From: an uncultured Bacillota bacterium
Lineage (GTDB): Bacteria > Bacillota > Dehalobacteriia > UBA7702
Direction of reading: 5' to 3'
Length of the DNA: 64,000 nucleotides
NCBI GenBank assembly: GCA_934702375.1
Contig: CAKUYE010000005.1
Location: 1-64,000 of the forward strand
Made by a program: the position numbers and the translations under genes. The notes beneath the pieces were generated by a model. That model made no database searches. It was given only the letters and a program-made list of their open reading frames with translations, and was not told the DNA's origin. Every line of letters begins with the position of its first letter. The stretch's first letter is position 1. Positions 16,136 through 25,846 of this stretch are shown here, in pieces.

Positions 16136-19100
16136 ATGAGAAAGAAAGGTCTTAAGCATACACGATCAGGAACCTCCATCGTTTCCGGTCTTGTGGTCGT
16201 ACTATTTGCTATAGTCTTTTGTTGCTCTTACGGTGTGCTCTCCGATAACGGTACCAATTTGCTTCCCACCGACGATATGCGCCTTAATGCCGTCGCTCCG
16301 GCAGCAGAAGGAACCGTTAATGTTATTATTGATATCGGCGATGGCTGTCTGGAAGATTATGACGCCACCGAGGAGCCTTTATCGGAATTCAGCAGTGATG
16401 CTGCTACTGAAAATCAGCGCGAAGAAATGCAGGCGGAACAAAATGCGGTGCAGGAAAAGATTTTGGCTCTGGATGAAAATGCGGAGTTTGTGTACTCCTA
16501 TACCAATTTGTTAAATGGTTTCTCTGCTAAAGTCGATGCCGATGCCATTTCCGATATCCTGGCTTTGCCCGAAGTTGAAAATGTCTCCGGTGTTGGTCAA
16601 GTTACCGTGGCCGAGGAACCGGAAAATACATTGCCTTCTTTGTCTCTCTTTTCTCAAAATCAGAGTCAGAGCATGAAACCCATGGATACCAACAGCACGA
16701 ATATGATGCACACCCAAAAGATTTGGGATGTTGGCTATTCCGGGGTCGGGAAAACCGTAGCGATTTTCGATACAACGCTGCGCCACACTCATCAGTTGTT
16801 TTCTTATGTAAGCGACGAATCCCGTAATGCTCCGGGATTTTTAACAAAAGATGACGTCATGAAAAATGTCCTGGACCACGAAAGCTCTTTGAATCTTTTC
16901 AAAGCTTTTGATAAAAATGTCCAGGAGGAAGCCAGAAACGGTGCCATTTACGTTTCGGAAAAGGTTCCCTTTGCCTTTGACTATGCCGATGGCGATACAA
17001 AGGTGAATGATTCCGACAGCAGCAGTCACGGTACCCATGTTGCTGGTATTATCGCCGGGAATCCCGGCGGAAGCGCCTCCTTGGCCGATGCCAAAGGGGT
17101 TGCCTACGATGCCCAGATCCTGTTTTACAAGGTCTTTCCCACCGGTGCCAGCAGTGTTGGCGATGATGTGATTATCGCTGCGGTAGAAGATGCCGTCATC
17201 CTTGGGGCCGATGCCTTTAACCTTAGCCTTGGCTCCTATTATGGGGCTGCTACTTATCAATCCGGCGTACAAAGCGCCTATGTTAAAGCTTTCACCACGG
17301 CAAGAAAAGCCGGGGTTAACGTTGCCTGTGCCGCCGGGAACGATGGCAGGGAAGAACATAGCTCCGTTTATTATTCCGATCAGTTAAAATATGACAGAAG
17401 CGAAAAAGACAGCCGCGGCTTCTTTGGTTTTGCGGATTTCATTGGCTATACCAAAACCCAGTATCCCAATGCTGGTTCTACCATCAGCTTTCCCGGAGCT
17501 GCCGGTGGTGCAACGGCGGTAGCTGCGGCCATCAATGAAACGATGCCCACCATTGAAACGTATCGCACTACCGTAGAATTGACTTCTCCGGAAGATGAAG
17601 ACCAAGGGTGGAGCGTAGCCAGCCTGGATGACTACAACTATATCCCCTTTGGCAATAATGAAAAGGTGCAGGACAAGGATTTGATCCATATCGGCGGGAA
17701 AGATATCGATGCGGTGATTTCTTCCGGCCTGGATGTACAGGGTAAGATCGTTTTAGCAATGGCCAAATATGGCGAAAACAGCGAATCGATCTTAAAACGG
17801 CAGCAGCAGCTTTACAATGCCGGTGCTGTTGGCTCCATCTTTTATGTGTCCCGTACCAATACGGAAACCCGCTTCAGCTTATGGGATGGCGAACGTTTCC
17901 CGTCCTTAGGCTTTGTAAGCTATGCTCAGGGGAGCAAAGTTGCCGATGCCCTTGATAGTGGCGTTCATATCGTTGGTAATTTCTCCAGCCGGGGAATCAC
18001 AACGGATCCCAGCAAATCGGTGGCCAATCCTGAGAATAATAAAAATGCTACCTATTTCTCTTCTTGGGGTGTAACCGAAGAGCTGAACTTGAAACCGGAA
18101 ATCATGACCCCGGGACAGTACATCATGTCCGCCGGCAGCGTCAGCGATACGGCTGTAGCATTGATGACCGGTACCTCGATGGCAACGCCGATGTATACCG
18201 GTACCCTTCTTTTGATGCAGCAGTATATTGATAAAAATGCCGCTGCCTTCGGTTTGGATCAAAACGCTGCGGATTATAAACTGAAACGCGCCGATCTTGC
18301 CGATGAAATTTTGGCTTCTACGGCGGAACCCTATGAATTTACCTTAGCCGCCAATGATCAGGAAAAAGGCTATATCTCTCCCAGAAAGCAGGGGGCAGGG
18401 CTGGTTCGCCTTGATAAGGCCGTTGCTACCGATACGGTACTTCACAACGGTGCAGCCTTTAATGAAGAAACCGGTCAAAGCCAGCGCTGCAAGCTTGAGC
18501 TTGGCGATAAATTGGGTAAAACCTTTACCATGACCTATTATGTCAGCAATGTAAGTGACTCCGCTAAGGACTATACTACAACCGCCGCCTTGCAAACGGA
18601 AGCGGCTGCAACATCCAACGGTGCTTATTTGCAGAGCTATATGCAGCTGATTACCTCGGATTATCTCTTCCTCTCCTCGGCCTTGGCCAATGTCTATACT
18701 TTGCACCAGCAAACTCTCAATGGCACCGTAATTAAGGTTTCCGATGTTCAAAACGGTACTTTGAGCAACGGCGGTAACAATATTTACGCCTTTGGCAATA
18801 CCGAAGGTGCAACCATCAGAGTTCCCGCTCATACCACTGCAACGGTTACCTTAACGGTTACTTTGCCGGATATGAGCAATGAAGAAAAAGAATGGCCCAA
18901 CGGACAGTTCCTGGAAGGCTATATCTTCATGAAGAACGATGTGCAGACCTACAGCATTCCTTATGTAGGCTTTTATGGCGATTGGCTGAAATCACCCAGC
19001 ATTGATAACGGTGATGTCTACCATGCCTATGAAAACGTCGCTGCCGATGATTGCCCTGTATATTACAATAATTCCTTGCAGACAGTTAATGTCAATGGTA

Positions 19101-22100
19101 AAAAGAGCAGCGTGGCTGTGCTGGGGGCAAATCAGTTCTGTGGTGAAGAGTTGCCGAGAGAAAGCAGCTATGTTTCTGTCAATAGCTATCGTATCCGCAA
19201 TTATTGCCAGAGCTTGCGGGAAAGTAACAATTTGAGTGCCGACTATGTTGCCTTTTCGCCTAACGGCGATGGATTTGCCGATGAAGTTTACGGCAAAATC
19301 GATCTCTTACGCTATGTCGGTACGTTAAAAACCCAGATTCTGGATGAAAGCGGTAATGTTGTTCGGGATCTTGGCACCTGGACGGATATTGCACCGACCA
19401 GCGCCTACGGAAATGTTCCCGGAATGTCCCAGGAAGATCAGCCTTGGGATGGACGGGATAACGATGGAAATGAAGTGGCCGACGGTACTTACATTTACCG
19501 TTCCACGGCTTATCTTTCCTACGATAAAGAAAAGAAATCTCCCCAGAGCCTTGATATGAAAGTTCGAGTTGATCGGGAGGCACCTACCGTAAACAATGTT
19601 TCCGTTACGGAAAAAGACGGTAAAACCATCGTACAGACAAAAGCCGCCGATAACCATATGCTTCAGGCTTATGCGGTGTTCTACAACGGCGAAAAAATTG
19701 AAAACAGCGATACTGTTTTGAATCAAAACGCCGCAGAGATTTCCTACGATATCTCCGCTCTTGCCAAAAAGAGCGATTTTGACCCCGGTAAGGTTTCAGT
19801 GCAGGTTGTGGACTATGCCATGAACATGACCGAAGCTAAGGAAGGCGCCGGTTCCGATGATACTTATATCTCGGAAAAAACCTATTCTGCCGAAGAACAG
19901 GCGCGTATCTTAAAACTGCAGGATACCATGCGTGAGGTTTGCAGCTTTGTTATTGATCCCAATGGCGGAATTTATCCTGCAAATGGCTTTGATTATGGTA
20001 GTGAATGGTTTATTTTAGGGCTGAATCGCTCCTATGTGGCCATTCCTCAGGATGTTTTTGAAAAATACAAAACTTCTGCAAAAGCGGAAATTTTGGATAC
20101 CCTGGAAAAAAATGATTATCAGTATCTGAACAAAACAAATCGGACGGAAAACTCTCGTACCATTATCGGTTTAAGCTCCCTCAATGTGGATTGCTCTGAT
20201 CTCGATGGAGAAGGACATTCTCTCCTGACCGGTATCGAAAATCTTACTGCCGTTTCCAAGCAGGGGATCAACGGTACTATGTGGGCATTGTTGGCTCTTG
20301 ACTCCAAAGCCTATCCCGATCCGGAAGATGCTACTGCAACCAGAGATCGCTTAATTGATGAACTGCTGAAGCAGGAAATCAAGGCCGATAAATCTGTCTT
20401 TGGTATTGACGGCGGTTGGTGTCTTGCCGAATATAACGGCCCGGACAGCGACCTCACCGGCATGGCAATGGTGGCATTGGCTCCCTATTATCAGAAAGAC
20501 TATGTAACCTCTTCGGAACGTCGTGTAAAGGATTATGTGGATCGCGGCTTGATTACCTTAACTAAGCACACCCAAGACGAACATGGTACCATGGGCAGTC
20601 TTTGGGGGATCAGCCCCGAAACAACAGGCTGGGTCATTCAGGCTTGCCTTGCTGCCGGTGTTGACCCCGTTGATTACAAAGATTCTGCGGGTAATTTGGG
20701 CTTTGTTACCGACCAGGGCAAGAATATGTTTGATGGCCTTTTATACTATCGCTTTGAAGACAAAGGCTTTGTTCATAGCATTGGCGAATCTCGGAGCAAT
20801 GGCATTGCTACAGAACAGGGGTTGTATACCTTGGCAGCCTATATGCGCTCCATTACCGGACAAACAAGTCTCTTTGATTTAAGCGATGCTGACAAAAAAC
20901 GTGATGTTACTGTTTCTGCTACGGAGCATGGTACCGTAACCGTGGATCTTCCTTCGGCAGCTCAGGGCGATACCGTAACGGTAACCGTTGCGCCGGAAGA
21001 TGGCTACGTACTTGACCCCGGCAGCCTGCGCTATGTTCAGAAGGAAGGCAACATTCGCTTTGACGAAGAAGGACATCTTGTTTATGAACAGATCCCGGCT
21101 TCTTTTGCCGTAACTTTGGAAGAAAAAGACGGAAAAGCCGTTTTTGCAATGCCCAAAGGTGCTGTTACCATCACGGCTTCTTTTGTGGCTCCGGAAGATC
21201 AGGGGGTTGCCGCAGTGGAATCCCTGATTGAAAATCTACCGGATCCCCAGAAATTACAGTTAAGCGATGAAGCGGCGATCAAAGCTGCCCGTGAAGGCTA
21301 TGATGCCTTAAAAGATTCTCAGAAAGAGCTTGTAAGCAATCGGGATAGACTTTTCCAGATTGAAAGCGCCTTTGCCGATTTGAAAGTTGCTGCGGTGGTA
21401 ATCGATAAAATCAATGCCATCGGCACCGTAACGGAAAACAGCGGTGATATCATTGCCGAAGTTCGGGCCGCCTACGATGCACTTACGGACAGTCAAAAAC
21501 AGTACGTTACAAACTTAGCAATTCTTAGCAAGGCAGAAGAAACCTACGCTATGCTGACAACGCCGGTACCCTTTACCGACATTGAAAATCATTGGAGTAA
21601 AGATGCGGTTAAATACGCTTACCAGCACAAGCTGTTCAATGGCATCTCCGAAACTCTATTTGCTCCGGATCTTGCCATGACCCGCGGGATGCTAGTTACC
21701 GTATTGTATCGTATGGAAGGGACTCCGGAAACCACAGATGCCTGCGTTTTCCAGGATGTTCCCGGCGATGCCTACTATTATTCCGCCGTTGTTTGGGCCA
21801 ATAAAAACGGTATCGTGAACGGTATTTCCGAAACGGAATTTGCTCCGGATCAAAATATTTCCAGAGAGCAGATCGCCACAATGATGATGCGGTATACCAA
21901 ATTCAAAGGTTTTGCCGTATCCAAGAGAAGCAACCTTAACAAATATGCCGATTCCGGCGAAATCAGTGCATGGGCAAAGGATGCTCTTTCCTGGGCAAAT
22001 GCCGTGAAATTGATCAACGGCAGAGACAATGCAATGTTGGCTCCCAAAGGAAATGCTACCCGAGCTGAGGTCGCAACAATCCTGATGCGCTTAAATCATA

Positions 22101-22120
22101 ATATTTTAGGCATAGATTAA
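16136..22120 (+). CDS. SLH-anchored subtilisin-like (S8) serine protease with toroid-like domain
   Basis: A 1994-residue exported protease. A signal/anchor segment at ~17-34 is followed by an inhibitor-type propeptide (~58-155). The S8 catalytic triad is visible: Asp212 (VAIFDTT), His298 (SSHGTHVAG) and Ser681 (TGTSMATP), with a large PA-type insert between His and Ser, as in C5a-peptidase and lactocepin-type enzymes. An Fn3-like domain (~790-900) and a FlgD-like segment (SPNGDGFADE, PWDGRDNDGNEVADGTY, ~1040-1125) come next. Residues ~1380-1580 (GTMWALLALDSK, GGWCLAEY, ETTGWVIQACLAAG) resemble the alpha/alpha toroid of prenyltransferase and transcobalamin-type proteins. Three SLH domains end the protein (from ~1812). 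GGAGG lies 5 bases from the ATG. It probably cleaves surface or host proteins. Confidence 0.85.
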   Translation: MRKKGLKHTRSGTSIVSGLVVVLFAIVFCCSYGVLSDNGTNLLPTDDMRLNAVAPAAEGTVNVIIDIGDGCLEDYDATEEPLSEFSSDAATENQREEMQAEQNAVQEKILALDENAEFVYSYTNLLNGFSAKVDADAISDILALPEVENVSGVGQVTVAEEPENTLPSLSLFSQNQSQSMKPMDTNSTNMMHTQKIWDVGYSGVGKTVAIFDTTLRHTHQLFSYVSDESRNAPGFLTKDDVMKNVLDHESSLNLFKAFDKNVQEEARNGAIYVSEKVPFAFDYADGDTKVNDSDSSSHGTHVAGIIAGNPGGSASLADAKGVAYDAQILFYKVFPTGASSVGDDVIIAAVEDAVILGADAFNLSLGSYYGAATYQSGVQSAYVKAFTTARKAGVNVACAAGNDGREEHSSVYYSDQLKYDRSEKDSRGFFGFADFIGYTKTQYPNAGSTISFPGAAGGATAVAAAINETMPTIETYRTTVELTSPEDEDQGWSVASLDDYNYIPFGNNEKVQDKDLIHIGGKDIDAVISSGLDVQGKIVLAMAKYGENSESILKRQQQLYNAGAVGSIFYVSRTNTETRFSLWDGERFPSLGFVSYAQGSKVADALDSGVHIVGNFSSRGITTDPSKSVANPENNKNATYFSSWGVTEELNLKPEIMTPGQYIMSAGSVSDTAVALMTGTSMATPMYTGTLLLMQQYIDKNAAAFGLDQNAADYKLKRADLADEILASTAEPYEFTLAANDQEKGYISPRKQGAGLVRLDKAVATDTVLHNGAAFNEETGQSQRCKLELGDKLGKTFTMTYYVSNVSDSAKDYTTTAALQTEAAATSNGAYLQSYMQLITSDYLFLSSALANVYTLHQQTLNGTVIKVSDVQNGTLSNGGNNIYAFGNTEGATIRVPAHTTATVTLTVTLPDMSNEEKEWPNGQFLEGYIFMKNDVQTYSIPYVGFYGDWLKSPSIDNGDVYHAYENVAADDCPVYYNNSLQTVNVNGKKSSVAVLGANQFCGEELPRESSYVSVNSYRIRNYCQSLRESNNLSADYVAFSPNGDGFADEVYGKIDLLRYVGTLKTQILDESGNVVRDLGTWTDIAPTSAYGNVPGMSQEDQPWDGRDNDGNEVADGTYIYRSTAYLSYDKEKKSPQSLDMKVRVDREAPTVNNVSVTEKDGKTIVQTKAADNHMLQAYAVFYNGEKIENSDTVLNQNAAEISYDISALAKKSDFDPGKVSVQVVDYAMNMTEAKEGAGSDDTYISEKTYSAEEQARILKLQDTMREVCSFVIDPNGGIYPANGFDYGSEWFILGLNRSYVAIPQDVFEKYKTSAKAEILDTLEKNDYQYLNKTNRTENSRTIIGLSSLNVDCSDLDGEGHSLLTGIENLTAVSKQGINGTMWALLALDSKAYPDPEDATATRDRLIDELLKQEIKADKSVFGIDGGWCLAEYNGPDSDLTGMAMVALAPYYQKDYVTSSERRVKDYVDRGLITLTKHTQDEHGTMGSLWGISPETTGWVIQACLAAGVDPVDYKDSAGNLGFVTDQGKNMFDGLLYYRFEDKGFVHSIGESRSNGIATEQGLYTLAAYMRSITGQTSLFDLSDADKKRDVTVSATEHGTVTVDLPSAAQGDTVTVTVAPEDGYVLDPGSLRYVQKEGNIRFDEEGHLVYEQIPASFAVTLEEKDGKAVFAMPKGAVTITASFVAPEDQGVAAVESLIENLPDPQKLQLSDEAAIKAAREGYDALKDSQKELVSNRDRLFQIESAFADLKVAAVVIDKINAIGTVTENSGDIIAEVRAAYDALTDSQKQYVTNLAILSKAEETYAMLTTPVPFTDIENHWSKDAVKYAYQHKLFNGISETLFAPDLAMTRGMLVTVLYRMEGTPETTDACVFQDVPGDAYYYSAVVWANKNGIVNGISETEFAPDQNISREQIATMMMRYTKFKGFAVSKRSNLNKYADSGEISAWAKDALSWANAVKLINGRDNAMLAPKGNATRAEVATILMRLNHNILGID

Positions 22121-22150
22121 GTTAATACTTTTCTATTTTGTTTTCTTTTT

Positions 22151-22175
22151 CCCCCACGCAAAGTGGGGGATTTTT
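22151..22175 (+). terminator. Terminator of the S8 protease gene
   Basis: CCCCCAC (22151-22157), loop GCAAA, GTGGGGG (22163-22169), then ATTTTT. The left flank is also T-rich, with few A residues for a reverse terminator. Confidence 0.85.
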
Positions 22176-22204
22176 GCTTTGTTTGTGGAATCATTTTTCT
22201 TTCA

Positions 22205-22233
22205 TTGAATGGGGAACTTTGCCGTGTTATAAT
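22205..22233 (+). promoter_or_regulatory. Promoter of the membrane-protein/glpQ-like unit
   Basis: TTGAAT (22205-22210), 17-base spacer, TATAAT (22228-22233), 37 bp before the ATG. Confidence 0.75.
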
Positions 22234-22270
22234 AAAGCAAAATAGATATTTTGTAACAGAAAGGGTTAAC

Positions 22271-23125
22271 ATGAAAAAAGAAAAATTAAAGAATTTGTTT
22301 AGTATTGATCTGACCAATGATCCCAAAAGTAAGGTCATTGACGGAGAGTGTTTTGTATCTCGGCAGGTATCCGGTGCATTGCTGGACAAAATGCGTTTGA
22401 TGCAGGATCAGGACAATGCCTTTTCCAAGGAAGCAAACCTGCCGATCCCTTTGCGTATTTTGCGTTGGGTTTGCACTACCTATGTTATGCTTATGCTTTT
22501 TGTTTCCATTAAGGTGGTGCTTTTTGACGGGGTTTCCTTTGAACGCGCATTTAGTAATGCCGGTTATCTTTATGTGGGTGCTGTTGCAGCTTTGGGAGGT
22601 TGGCTTATTCTTGCCCGTATTGCACAAAATCGCCGCCGTGCGGTAGAAGCAAAAGCAACCGAGCTGGATTTTGAAACTGTTTACGAAGAAGCTTTAAAAG
22701 AAGTGCAAAAAGTTTTAGCTTTGCCGGAGGAGAGCGTGTTTGTTGATGTTCTTTGTCGGGATTATAAGATGAAAAACGGCAAAGCGGCCCGGGCCAATAT
22801 CTTATTTGACTATATTAACCGCAGCTATTATCTTTTCCGGGAAGGTGAAAATCTCTGTTTTGCTGATGAGGAAAAGGTGATCGCCATTCCCATTTCTGAA
22901 ATCCATGATGTAGAAAAGGTGAAAAAGAGCGTTTCCATTTCCGATTGGAACAAAGAGGAAAGCTATCGGGATCCGAAATATCGCGGCTACGGTATTCGGG
23001 AATCCAATGGATTTTTGATTGTCAAGCCTTATTATTCTTTGAAAGTTGGGGAAGACTATGAGATCCTTATCCCCAATTACGATTTAGAATTAGTGGCGGA
23101 ATTGGCAGGTTTGGAGATCGATTGA
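22271..23125 (+). CDS. Hypothetical two-helix membrane protein
   Basis: A 284-residue protein of unrecognised family. About 55 polar residues come first, then two adjacent membrane segments (~60-80 and ~88-108, YVMLMLFVSIKVVLF and YLYVGAVAALGGWLILA), then ~175 cytoplasmic residues with a charged linker and a beta-rich end (FDYINRSYYLFREGENLCF). The shape recalls YcxB-like or PH-like membrane proteins, but no signature decides this. The start at 22271 is taken because AAAGGG precedes it and because the promoter would place the RNA start inside any longer frame. The phosphodiesterase gene follows after 24 bp, so the two probably share a transcript. Confidence 0.65.
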   Translation: MKKEKLKNLFSIDLTNDPKSKVIDGECFVSRQVSGALLDKMRLMQDQDNAFSKEANLPIPLRILRWVCTTYVMLMLFVSIKVVLFDGVSFERAFSNAGYLYVGAVAALGGWLILARIAQNRRRAVEAKATELDFETVYEEALKEVQKVLALPEESVFVDVLCRDYKMKNGKAARANILFDYINRSYYLFREGENLCFADEEKVIAIPISEIHDVEKVKKSVSISDWNKEESYRDPKYRGYGIRESNGFLIVKPYYSLKVGEDYEILIPNYDLELVAELAGLEID

Positions 23126-23149
23126 TTTTTTCAGGATGCAGGTGAAATT

Positions 23150-23983
23150 ATGAAGCTGAAAACCGCCTTAAAACTTGGAATGTTGGGTATTGCCGGAGGG
23201 GCTGCCTATGCTACAGCGCCGAATCGGGAAACTGCCCGAAAAGCGCGGCTTCGTCCTTATGAAATTGTGCGTATTGCTCACCGGGGCTATCATCGCAATG
23301 ACGGTGATGCACCGGAAAACTCTTTGCCGGCTTTTGAGAGAGCTATTGCTTTGGGCTTTGGCGTAGAGCTTGATGTTCGCTTAACGAAGGACGGCGTAGC
23401 TGTTGTTTTTCATGATGAGACTTTGGATCGGGTTTGCGGCGTTCCCGGGCGTATCGAGGATTTTGCTTACGAGGAGCTAAAGGCTTTTACGTTGTTTTCC
23501 TCCGCCGAACATATTCCAACCTTTGCAGAGGCATTGGCGTTGATTGATGGCAAGGCGCCGCTTATGATCGAGATCAAAGCGGAATACGATGTTTTTGATA
23601 TTTGCAAGGCGGTGATGCGGGAGCTTTACCGCTACCCCGGAGAATATTGTATTCAATCCTTTTCTCCCTTCGTTTTAAAGTGGTTTAAGGACCATGAGCC
23701 TCATGTGCTTCGAGGGCAATTATCCATGGATTTCTTTGATCCGGAGCATGGTGTGGACAAGCCCTGGCCTGTAAAATTTATTTCCACGAATTTATTGGCA
23801 AACCGTATCGGTGCGCCGGATTTTATCTCATATGAATTTCACTGTGGAGAAAAACTGCCGTTAAAGCTTTTTCGGAAGCTTCACGGTGGAAAAACTGCCG
23901 GCTGGACCATCCGTTCTCAAGAGGATTTGGCCTTTGCCGACCAATATTTTGATATCATCATTTTCGACAGCTTTTTGCCGTGA
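23150..23983 (+). CDS. Glycerophosphodiester phosphodiesterase
   Basis: A 277-residue GDPD-family enzyme, expected to hydrolyse glycerophosphodiesters to glycerol-3-phosphate and an alcohol. Catalytic and metal-binding motifs are visible: AHRGYHRNDGDAPENSLPAFERAI (HRG, ENT-like), ELDVRLTKDGVAVVFHDETLDRV (E-x-D and HD), and MIEIKAE. A single hydrophobic N-terminal stretch (LGMLGIAGGAAYATA) suggests a membrane tether or export. It lies 24 bp after the membrane-protein gene and may support phospholipid turnover. Confidence 0.88.
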   Translation: MKLKTALKLGMLGIAGGAAYATAPNRETARKARLRPYEIVRIAHRGYHRNDGDAPENSLPAFERAIALGFGVELDVRLTKDGVAVVFHDETLDRVCGVPGRIEDFAYEELKAFTLFSSAEHIPTFAEALALIDGKAPLMIEIKAEYDVFDICKAVMRELYRYPGEYCIQSFSPFVLKWFKDHEPHVLRGQLSMDFFDPEHGVDKPWPVKFISTNLLANRIGAPDFISYEFHCGEKLPLKLFRKLHGGKTAGWTIRSQEDLAFADQYFDIIIFDSFLP

Positions 23984-24027
23984 TGCCGATGAAACTTTGA
24001 CTATATTTATCGCTGGAAGGTGTTATT

Positions 24028-25086
24028 ATGAATTTTATCAAAACAAAAGGAAAGGGGATGTTGATTTGCTTTGTCATTGCATTCCCTGCCTGGTTACTCG
24101 TTCACCTGGTTCCTGCTTTGCAGATTGTTGGCGCCCCGATCATTGCCATTATTGTCGGGATGCTGGTGGCACTGATGCTGAAGGATCGAAAAAATCTTGA
24201 TGCAGGGATCGGCTTTACTTCAAAGATCATTTTGCAGTCTGCCGTGGTACTTTTGGGGTTTGGGCTAAATCTGGCTACCATCGGTCAGGTTGGTATGGAA
24301 TCTTTGCCGGTAATCCTGTCCACAATCTCCACGTCATTGATCGTTGCCTTTGTTGCCTGTAAGCTATTTTCTGTACCTAGTCGTCTTTCGGTGTTGATCG
24401 GCGTGGGTTCCTCCATTTGCGGTGGTTCCGCCATTGCCGCTACAGCTCCGGTGATCCGGGCCAATGATGAAGAGATCGCTCAATCTATTTCCGTAATCTT
24501 CTTCTTTAATGTTATTGCCGCATTGATTTTTCCTACCATTGGCGGGTTTTTAGGGCTATCCAACGAAGGCTTTGGTCTTTTTGCCGGAACGGCCATCAAT
24601 GATACCTCCTCGGTTACCGCAGCGGCATCTATTTGGGATACTCTTCACGGTACCGATGGGGCTGTATTGAAATATGCTACCATTGTAAAATTGACTCGAA
24701 CCTTGGCTATTATCCCCATTACGCTAATTTTGGCATTTTGGGAAATGCGCAAGGTAAAGCAAAACAGCGAAGGGGAAGAAGTGAAGGTGCATTTCAGCAA
24801 GATCTTCCCGAAATTCATTCTCTGGTTTGTGGTTGCTTCGATCATCACAACGATTGCGACGTCAATCCTTAGCGGTACCGCACTTTCGGTTGCCAATGAT
24901 CTTTTTGGCCTTTTGAAGGAAATCAGTAAATTCCTTATCGTTATGGCTATGGCCGCGGTGGGGTTAAATACTAACGTTGTAAAGTTGATTCGTTCCGGCG
25001 GCAAGCCGATTTTGTTAGGCTTCCTTTGCTGGGTCGCCATCGCTTGTGTCAGCTTGCTGATGCAGCATATAATCGGTATGTGGTAA
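24028..25086 (+). CDS. UPF0324 (YeiH-type) membrane transporter
   Basis: A 352-residue protein with about ten membrane segments. It matches the UPF0324/YeiH family (often annotated as putative sulfate exporters) by VVLLGFGLNLATIG, VGVGSSICGGSAIAATAPVI and GTAINDTSSVTAAA, the inverted-repeat core motifs. The substrate is not known with certainty for this family. The start has GGAAGG 7 bases upstream. It stands 44 bp after the phosphodiesterase gene and is followed by the pab promoter, with no clear terminator in between. Confidence 0.85.
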   Translation: MNFIKTKGKGMLICFVIAFPAWLLVHLVPALQIVGAPIIAIIVGMLVALMLKDRKNLDAGIGFTSKIILQSAVVLLGFGLNLATIGQVGMESLPVILSTISTSLIVAFVACKLFSVPSRLSVLIGVGSSICGGSAIAATAPVIRANDEEIAQSISVIFFFNVIAALIFPTIGGFLGLSNEGFGLFAGTAINDTSSVTAAASIWDTLHGTDGAVLKYATIVKLTRTLAIIPITLILAFWEMRKVKQNSEGEEVKVHFSKIFPKFILWFVVASIITTIATSILSGTALSVANDLFGLLKEISKFLIVMAMAAVGLNTNVVKLIRSGGKPILLGFLCWVAIACVSLLMQHIIGMW

Positions 25087-25091
25087 GGTTC

Positions 25092-25120
25092 TTGACAAGT
25101 TTGTAAATTCATTGTATAAT
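25092..25120 (+). promoter_or_regulatory. Consensus promoter of the pabABC operon
   Basis: TTGACA (25092-25097), 17-base spacer, TATAAT (25115-25120): both hexamers are perfect and the spacing is ideal, so uncontrolled expression would be high. This makes a downstream attenuator reasonable. Confidence 0.92.
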
Positions 25121-25192
25121 ATCAATAATTTCATATGCACTCGGTGTGCCTATAACGATGCGCTGCTTTCAGCGTGATCTGATGAGAATACT

Positions 25193-25229
25193 GCCGAAGA
25201 TAACTTTTGTTATCTTCGGCATTTTTTTT
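25193..25229 (+). terminator. Leader terminator (attenuator) before pabA
   Basis: GCCGAAGATAAC (25193-25204), loop TTTT, GTTATCTTCGGC (25209-25220), then ATTTTTTTT. The 12-bp stem is perfect and sits inside the leader, only 20 bp before the pabA start, so some RNA signal in 25128-25192 must allow readthrough. Confidence 0.9.
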
Positions 25230-25249
25230 GGAAAGAAAGGAAATCTGCT

Positions 25250-25846
25250 ATGTATTATTTAATCGATAACTATGATTCTTTCGTTTACAATCTTGCCGCC
25301 TATTTTCAGCAGGAAGGGGCAGAAGTTGTGGTGTTGCGCAATGATGTTGTATCTCCGGATGCGCTTTATAAGGCCTATGAGGAGGGGGCGTTACAAGGAA
25401 TTATATTATCTCCGGGACCAAAACGTCCCGAGGATAGCGGGCTTTGTCTTGAGATTTTAGAACGATTTGAAGGGCTTGTGCCGATTTTGGGCGTATGTTT
25501 AGGGCATCAAACCATTGCTTATCATTATGGTGCGCAAGTGGTCAAGGGGCAGCGGCCCATGCATGGAAAGATCTCCCGAGTGAAGCATAATCAAATGTCC
25601 CTTTTTACCGGGTTGCCCGGAGAATTTGCCGTGACACGATATCACTCTCTGATGGTTGCCGACGAATCTTTACCGGAATGTCTTTGTTCCGACGCCTTTA
25701 CCCAAGATGATGGTGCGGTGATGGCCATTCATCACCGTAGCTACCCGGTGTACGGTGTGCAGTTTCACCCGGAAGCGGTGCTGACGGAATACGGCCATAA
25801 GCTGGTGAAAAACTTTATTTCTATCTGCGGGGAGGCGGTGTCATGA
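25250..25846 (+). CDS. pabA: Aminodeoxychorismate synthase, glutamine amidotransferase subunit
   Basis: A 198-residue class I glutamine amidotransferase that supplies ammonia for making aminodeoxychorismate from chorismate. The N-terminal IDNYDSFVYNL, the nucleophile Cys in ILGVCLGHQ and the HPE of FHPEA are present. The family cannot be split by sequence alone from anthranilate synthase TrpG, but the following PabB-like and PabC-like genes favour p-aminobenzoate for folate. GAAAGGAAA precedes the ATG. It overlaps pabB by 4 bases (ATGA). Confidence 0.9.
   Translation: MYYLIDNYDSFVYNLAAYFQQEGAEVVVLRNDVVSPDALYKAYEEGALQGIILSPGPKRPEDSGLCLEILERFEGLVPILGVCLGHQTIAYHYGAQVVKGQRPMHGKISRVKHNQMSLFTGLPGEFAVTRYHSLMVADESLPECLCSDAFTQDDGAVMAIHHRSYPVYGVQFHPEAVLTEYGHKLVKNFISICGEAVS

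Noticed and set aside
25179..25186. Hammerhead ribozyme core CTGATGAG in the pab leader
   Set aside because: No stem II separates it from a GAA, and no stem I or III was found; it is a chance match.
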